A stretch of 64,000 bases of DNA, from assembly GCA_963717115.1 (NCBI GenBank), contig CAVQVO010000011.1, positions 52,540-116,539 of the forward strand. Reading direction: 5' to 3'. A model generated the notes under the pieces. It searched no databases and was not told where the DNA came from. It was given only the letters and a program-made list of their open reading frames with translations. The translations under genes were made by a program, and so were the position numbers. Source of the stretch: JBBQUN01 sp963717115 (lineage in GTDB: Bacteria > Actinomycetota > Acidimicrobiia > Acidimicrobiales > SZUA-35). How positions within the stretch are numbered: the stretch's first letter is position 1; each line of letters starts with the position of its first letter. This document shows positions 60,844 through 64,000 of the stretch, piece by piece.

Positions 60844-61950
60844 ATGTCGCGCCGTGCCCCCAGCGGCCGGGGATCAGTGGCGTTCGACTCGGCCGTGGGT
60901 GCGGCCGGGTTCTTCGACCCGATGCTCGCAACGCCCGAGGCGGCCGAGCAGGTGCGTTCCGTGCTCTCTCTGGCTCGATCGGGTTCGGGTGGTCGGCCGC
61001 CGGGCGTCGAGCTCGACGTGGGGGTTCGCCGTCGGCTCGTCGCGCACCATCGACTCGGGCCGCTGGTCGAGGTCGGCTGGACCGAACGCCCCACCGAGTC
61101 GGTCGGCGGCGCGTCGTACGGTCCGGCGCTCGATCAGTTGCGGCTTCGTGCGGTGGCCGACGAGGTCGTGCAGTGCCTATCGGCGGCCGGCATCGAGTGT
61201 CGGGTTCTGAAGGGGTTGGCTACCGGGGCGCTTGACTACGACCGACGGGCGTTGCGCTACACCGGTGACGTCGACCTGTACGTCCCCGTCGAGGTGATCG
61301 AAGACGCGGCCGCATTGCTGGTGCGGTCGGGGAGTGTCATGCGGCCCGGTGAACGGTTGCCTGCGATGCTCGAGAAGGGGCCGACGCTGGTGCATCCGAG
61401 CGGTGTCGAGATCGATCTCCACTACCGTCTCTCGATCGTGGTCCCGGCCGCCGATTCGTCGGTGCTGCTGGCCGACGGTGTCGAGTTCGACGGAGGACTC
61501 GTCGCGTTGCCGACCGAGCTCCGACTGCTCCACGCCGCCATCCATGGGCTGACGTCGAGGATCGACGATCGTCGGCTGTCGTCGGTGGCCGATGTCGTCG
61601 CCATCGTCGACAACACGGGTGTGGATTGGGGCCGGGCTCGCTCGGCGGCCGATGCACTGGGAGCGACGCCGATCGTGTCGGAGGCCCTGCATCTCGAGGC
61701 GTTGCTGATGGATCGCCCGCATCACCCGGGACTCGACTGGCCGCGCCTGACACCGTGGACGGCCACGGCGTTGTTGTCGGGCGATATGCGAGTGGTGCGC
61801 CGGCACATGATGACGATCATGAGTCTCGACTCGAACCGCCGGCGGGCGGCGTACCTCCAACGCTTGCTGGTCGCGTCCCCCGAGGTTCGAGCGCAGCGGG
61901 GCGGTTGGGCAGCCCACGCGCGAGCCACATGGAAGGCACGGACCAAGTGA
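60844..61950 (+). CDS. NTP_transf_5-type nucleotidyltransferase
   Basis: About 368 residues. CLSAAGIECRVLKGLATGAL, then RALRYTGDVDLYVPVEVIED (the KG and DxD motifs) and VHPSGVEIDLHYRLS identify the PF14907 nucleotidyltransferase family, regularly found with HprK-like and PqqD genes. The target is unknown. Start ATG 60844 or GTG 60802; the conserved region begins near residue 95, so the N-terminus is not critical. It runs without a gap into the methyltransferase gene. Confidence 0.72.
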   Translation: MSRRAPSGRGSVAFDSAVGAAGFFDPMLATPEAAEQVRSVLSLARSGSGGRPPGVELDVGVRRRLVAHHRLGPLVEVGWTERPTESVGGASYGPALDQLRLRAVADEVVQCLSAAGIECRVLKGLATGALDYDRRALRYTGDVDLYVPVEVIEDAAALLVRSGSVMRPGERLPAMLEKGPTLVHPSGVEIDLHYRLSIVVPAADSSVLLADGVEFDGGLVALPTELRLLHAAIHGLTSRIDDRRLSSVADVVAIVDNTGVDWGRARSAADALGATPIVSEALHLEALLMDRPHHPGLDWPRLTPWTATALLSGDMRVVRRHMMTIMSLDSNRRRAAYLQRLLVASPEVRAQRGGWAAHARATWKARTK

Positions 61951-61960
61951 GGTGCGAAGG

Positions 61961-62575
61961 ATGAGGTTCGTGAACGACCGTCATCTCGGGGGCTATGTCG
62001 CGGCCGATTCCGAGTACCCGAACGGTGATCCGCTGACCTACACCCCTCGGGTCTGGGCGTACCTGCTGACCCGGTTCGACGTCGAGCACGTTGTCGATGT
62101 CGGATGCGGCGAAGGGCATGCGCTCCGCTGGTTCCTGAGTCGCCCGCGCCTGGCGAGCGCAACGGGGATCGAGGGGTGTCGTGATGCCTTCGACGCTGCG
62201 GGCGCACCGACGCAGCACATGGTGCGGGTCGACTTCGTCGACGGTCCGGCGGCGGTGGCGGTCGGTCCGAAGACGCTGATCTGGAGCTGCGAGTTCGTCG
62301 AACACGTCGAGGAGGAGTTCAGCGAGAACTTCCTGCAGTTGTTCGCCCAGGCCGACGTGGTGGCGATGACGCACGCGTCGCCGGGTCAGCCCGGGCACCA
62401 CCACGTGAACTGTCAGCCGGCGCACTACTGGGTCGAGAAGATGGCCGAGCGCGGGTTCCTGCTCGACCAGCCCGCCACCGACGGATCGCGAGCCATTGCC
62501 CCCGCATCGCACTGGAAGCGAAGTGGACTGGTGTTCGTGAAGCCCGATGTGTCGCACGACTGGAGCGAACGGTGA
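61961..62575 (+). CDS. SAM-dependent methyltransferase
   Basis: 204 residues. VEHVVDVGCGEGHALRWFL is the SAM motif I; GIEGCRDAFDAAG motif II; LIWSCEFVEHVEEEFSENFL and ADVVAMTHASPGQPGHHHVN follow. Resembles FkbM/Methyltransf_23-type enzymes in polysaccharide clusters. ATG 61961 (GTG 61952 possible). Stop overlaps the next start by ATGA-type GTGA at 62572-62575. May methylate a sugar of the glycan. Confidence 0.78.
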   Translation: MRFVNDRHLGGYVAADSEYPNGDPLTYTPRVWAYLLTRFDVEHVVDVGCGEGHALRWFLSRPRLASATGIEGCRDAFDAAGAPTQHMVRVDFVDGPAAVAVGPKTLIWSCEFVEHVEEEFSENFLQLFAQADVVAMTHASPGQPGHHHVNCQPAHYWVEKMAERGFLLDQPATDGSRAIAPASHWKRSGLVFVKPDVSHDWSER

Positions 62576-63546
62576 AGGTGCTCGTTGCGGGCGGCGGCGG
62601 CTTCATCGGTGGCCACCTCGTCGGCAGTCTGCTGGCCGACGGACACGACGTCCGATCGGTCGACCACAAGCCAATGGATCGGTGGTACCAGGTACATCCC
62701 GGGGCCGAGAACGTCGTGGCCGACCTGATGGAGAAAGACGCCTGCTACTCGGCGGCGACGGGGGTGCAGCGCGTCTTCAATCTGGCGTGCGACATGGGAG
62801 GCATGGGGTTCATCGAGCACAACAAGGCCCTGTGCATGCTGTCGTCGCTCATCACCACGAATCTGCTGCTCGCCGCTCGAGATCGTGGCGTCGAGCGACT
62901 CTTCTATGCGTCGTCGGCGTGTGTCTACTCGGCGGACAAGCAGAACGACCCGAACGTGACCGCCCTGTCCGAGTCCGACGTGTATCCAGCGGACCCCGAG
63001 GATGGCTACGGGTGGGAGAAGCTGTTCGGCGAGCGCATGTGTCGCCACTTCACCGAGGACTTCGGGCTCGAGACCCGGGTGGCTCGCTATCACAACGTCT
63101 ACGGGCCCTTCGGCACCTACGAAGGGGGACGCGAGAAGGTGCCGGCCGCCATGTGTCGCAAGGTGATCGAGGCCAAGCGGTCGGGCAACCACCAGGTCGA
63201 GGTGTGGGGCGACGGGCTGCAGACGCGATCGTTCATCTACGTCGACGACTGCATCGAAGGAACCCGTCTGGTCATGGACTCCGACATCGGCGAGCCTCTG
63301 AACATCGGATCGTCGGAGCTCTTCACGATCAACCAACTGCTCGACCTCGCCGCCGGGTTCACAGGGATCTCGATCGAGCGCACGCACGACTTGTCGGCGC
63401 CCCAGGGTGTGCGGGGCCGCAACAGCGACAACACCCGCATCCTCGAACTCCTGGGATGGCAGCCGTCGACACCCCTCGCCGTCGGACTCCGAGCGACCTA
63501 CGAGTGGATCCTCGCCGACATCGAGTCACGCCGATCTGCGGGCTGA
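62572..63546 (+). CDS. GDP-mannose 3,5-epimerase-like NAD-dependent epimerase
   Basis: 324 residues with the NAD-binding loop VAGGGGFIGGHLVGSLL. ACDMGGMGFIEHNKALCM, RLFYASSACVYSADKQ, DGYGWEKLFGERMCRHFTED (YxxxK) and YHNVYGPFGTYEGGREKVPA are strikingly close to plant GDP-mannose 3,5-epimerase, including the GGREKxPAAxCRK and WGDGLQTRSFIYVDDC segments. That enzyme makes GDP-L-galactose and GDP-L-gulose from GDP-mannose. It would supply a GDP-sugar to the O-fucosyltransferase-like domain of the cluster. GTG 62572 overlaps the methyltransferase stop. Confidence 0.85.
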   Translation: MKVLVAGGGGFIGGHLVGSLLADGHDVRSVDHKPMDRWYQVHPGAENVVADLMEKDACYSAATGVQRVFNLACDMGGMGFIEHNKALCMLSSLITTNLLLAARDRGVERLFYASSACVYSADKQNDPNVTALSESDVYPADPEDGYGWEKLFGERMCRHFTEDFGLETRVARYHNVYGPFGTYEGGREKVPAAMCRKVIEAKRSGNHQVEVWGDGLQTRSFIYVDDCIEGTRLVMDSDIGEPLNIGSSELFTINQLLDLAAGFTGISIERTHDLSAPQGVRGRNSDNTRILELLGWQPSTPLAVGLRATYEWILADIESRRSAG

Positions 63547-63587
63547 CTACGAAATTCATGTCGGCGATCCGCCTACGCACCCGTCTG

Positions 63588-64000
63588 TCAACGCCCGAGG
63601 ATCGAGACGTCGACCTCGGCCAACTTCGCGGCGATCGCGTCGTTGCCGTTCTGGGAGGGATGCGCACTCTCCACGGCGAGATCACCGGACGGGCTCCCGC
63701 CGTCGGGACCGTTGAACTCGCGAGACAGGTCAACCACCTCGAAGCCTGCCGCCGTCGCCCGTTCGGTGAGCATCGTATTCCATCGTTCGTAGGCCGCGAG
63801 CGTCCACTCCAAGGCGAACGGTCGATCGGTGGGGTCGAGGAGCCGATCAGACTGTCGGGATACGACTCGTCGATGTTGCCGTCGATGGTGGTCGTGGCGA
63901 TGTATACGGTTGGAAGGTCGCCGTGGAGTTGCCGCACTCCGGCGAAGATTTCGTCGTACAGCGCACCGGAGGTCGCGACACCGGCGGCGAGGCAGTCGGG
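63588..64000 (-). CDS. SGNH/GDSL-like hydrolase, partial, one likely frameshift
   Basis: Continues past the window end, so the N-terminus with the Ser motif is not seen. One frame from 64000 gives DCLAAGVATSGALYDEIFAG and LHGDLPTVYIATTTIDGN. Near 63840 the frame shifts to RPFALEWTLAAYERWNTMLT, VVDLSREFNGPDGGSPSGDL and SAHPSQNGNDAIAAKLAE, where the His of the catalytic block lies (HPSQNG). It converges with the epimerase gene. Probably an extracellular esterase or acetyl-hydrolase; not certain that it belongs to the glycan cluster. Confidence 0.55.
   Translation of the reverse strand, partial: RLPRRRCRDLRCAVRRNLRRSAATPRRPSNRIHRHDHHRRQHRRVVSRQSDRLLDPTDRPFALEWTLAAYERWNTMLTERATAAGFEVVDLSREFNGPDGGSPSGDLAVESAHPSQNGNDAIAAKLAEVDVSILGR

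Overview
The window is GC-rich DNA with strong G/C preference at third codon positions, many GTG starts, and frequent 4-bp stop/start overlaps (ATGA, GTGA, TGATG). Gene content points to a high-GC actinobacterium: TIGR03086 metal-binding protein, ECF sigma with zinc-finger anti-sigma, class III cyclase fused to STAND ATPase or LuxR regulators, NarL-type two-component systems, SpoIIE phosphatase, SMR pump, heliorhodopsin. I would guess Acidimicrobiia (Ilumatobacter relatives); that is inference. No rRNA, tRNA, CRISPR array, prophage or insertion sequence was recognised.

Layout. 0-3.7 kb: small metabolic genes, decayed remnants, and a TrmO-acetyltransferase fusion. 3.3-7.6 kb: a minus-strand operon of ECF sigma, anti-sigma, ABC ATPase, permease, membrane protein and VOC protein. 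7.9-15.2 kb: a frameshifted TRAP-type binding lipoprotein, an XRE regulator, then a cyclase-STAND-TPR regulator overlapping a subtilase with pentapeptide repeats. 15.5-21 kb: SMR pump, PAS/GAF/SpoIIE phosphatase, NarL-type regulator and kinase. 21-24.4 kb: esterase lipoprotein, MDR and SDR oxidoreductases. 24.6-29.7 kb: a metal-related island, with a candidate Mn2+ riboswitch before an HtpX-like protease, then a HupE/UreJ-like protein and an RcnA-like exporter with a very long His repeat. 29.8-39.9 kb: HxlR/MFS pair, aquaporin, cupredoxin-like lipoprotein, a second two-component system, PadR pair. 40-50 kb: heliorhodopsin, two giant regulators, small enzymes.

The highlight is 50.2-63.5 kb. 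Two divergent gene sets share a 150-bp promoter region. They encode two double-domain prolyl-4-hydroxylase-like oxygenases and glycosyltransferases whose nearest recognisable families act on hydroxyproline or hydroxyproline glycans in eukaryotes: GT77-like; an O-fucosyltransferase-like domain fused to a hydroxyproline arabinosyltransferase (HPAT)-like domain; and two GT60/Skp1-GlcNAc-transferase-like proteins. Also present are a sulfotransferase, an HprK-like kinase, an NTP_transf_5 nucleotidyltransferase, a methyltransferase and a plant-type GDP-mannose 3,5-epimerase. In the middle sits a protein with a PqqD domain, an internal Tat signal and 77 residues of Pro/Thr-rich repeats. I infer a bacterial hydroxyproline-rich glycoprotein pathway with this protein as the acceptor.

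Several otherwise intact genes carry single frameshifts (TRAP-type binding protein twice, subtilase, response regulator, HtpX, histidine kinase, SGNH hydrolase). They may be assembly indels rather than true pseudogenes.
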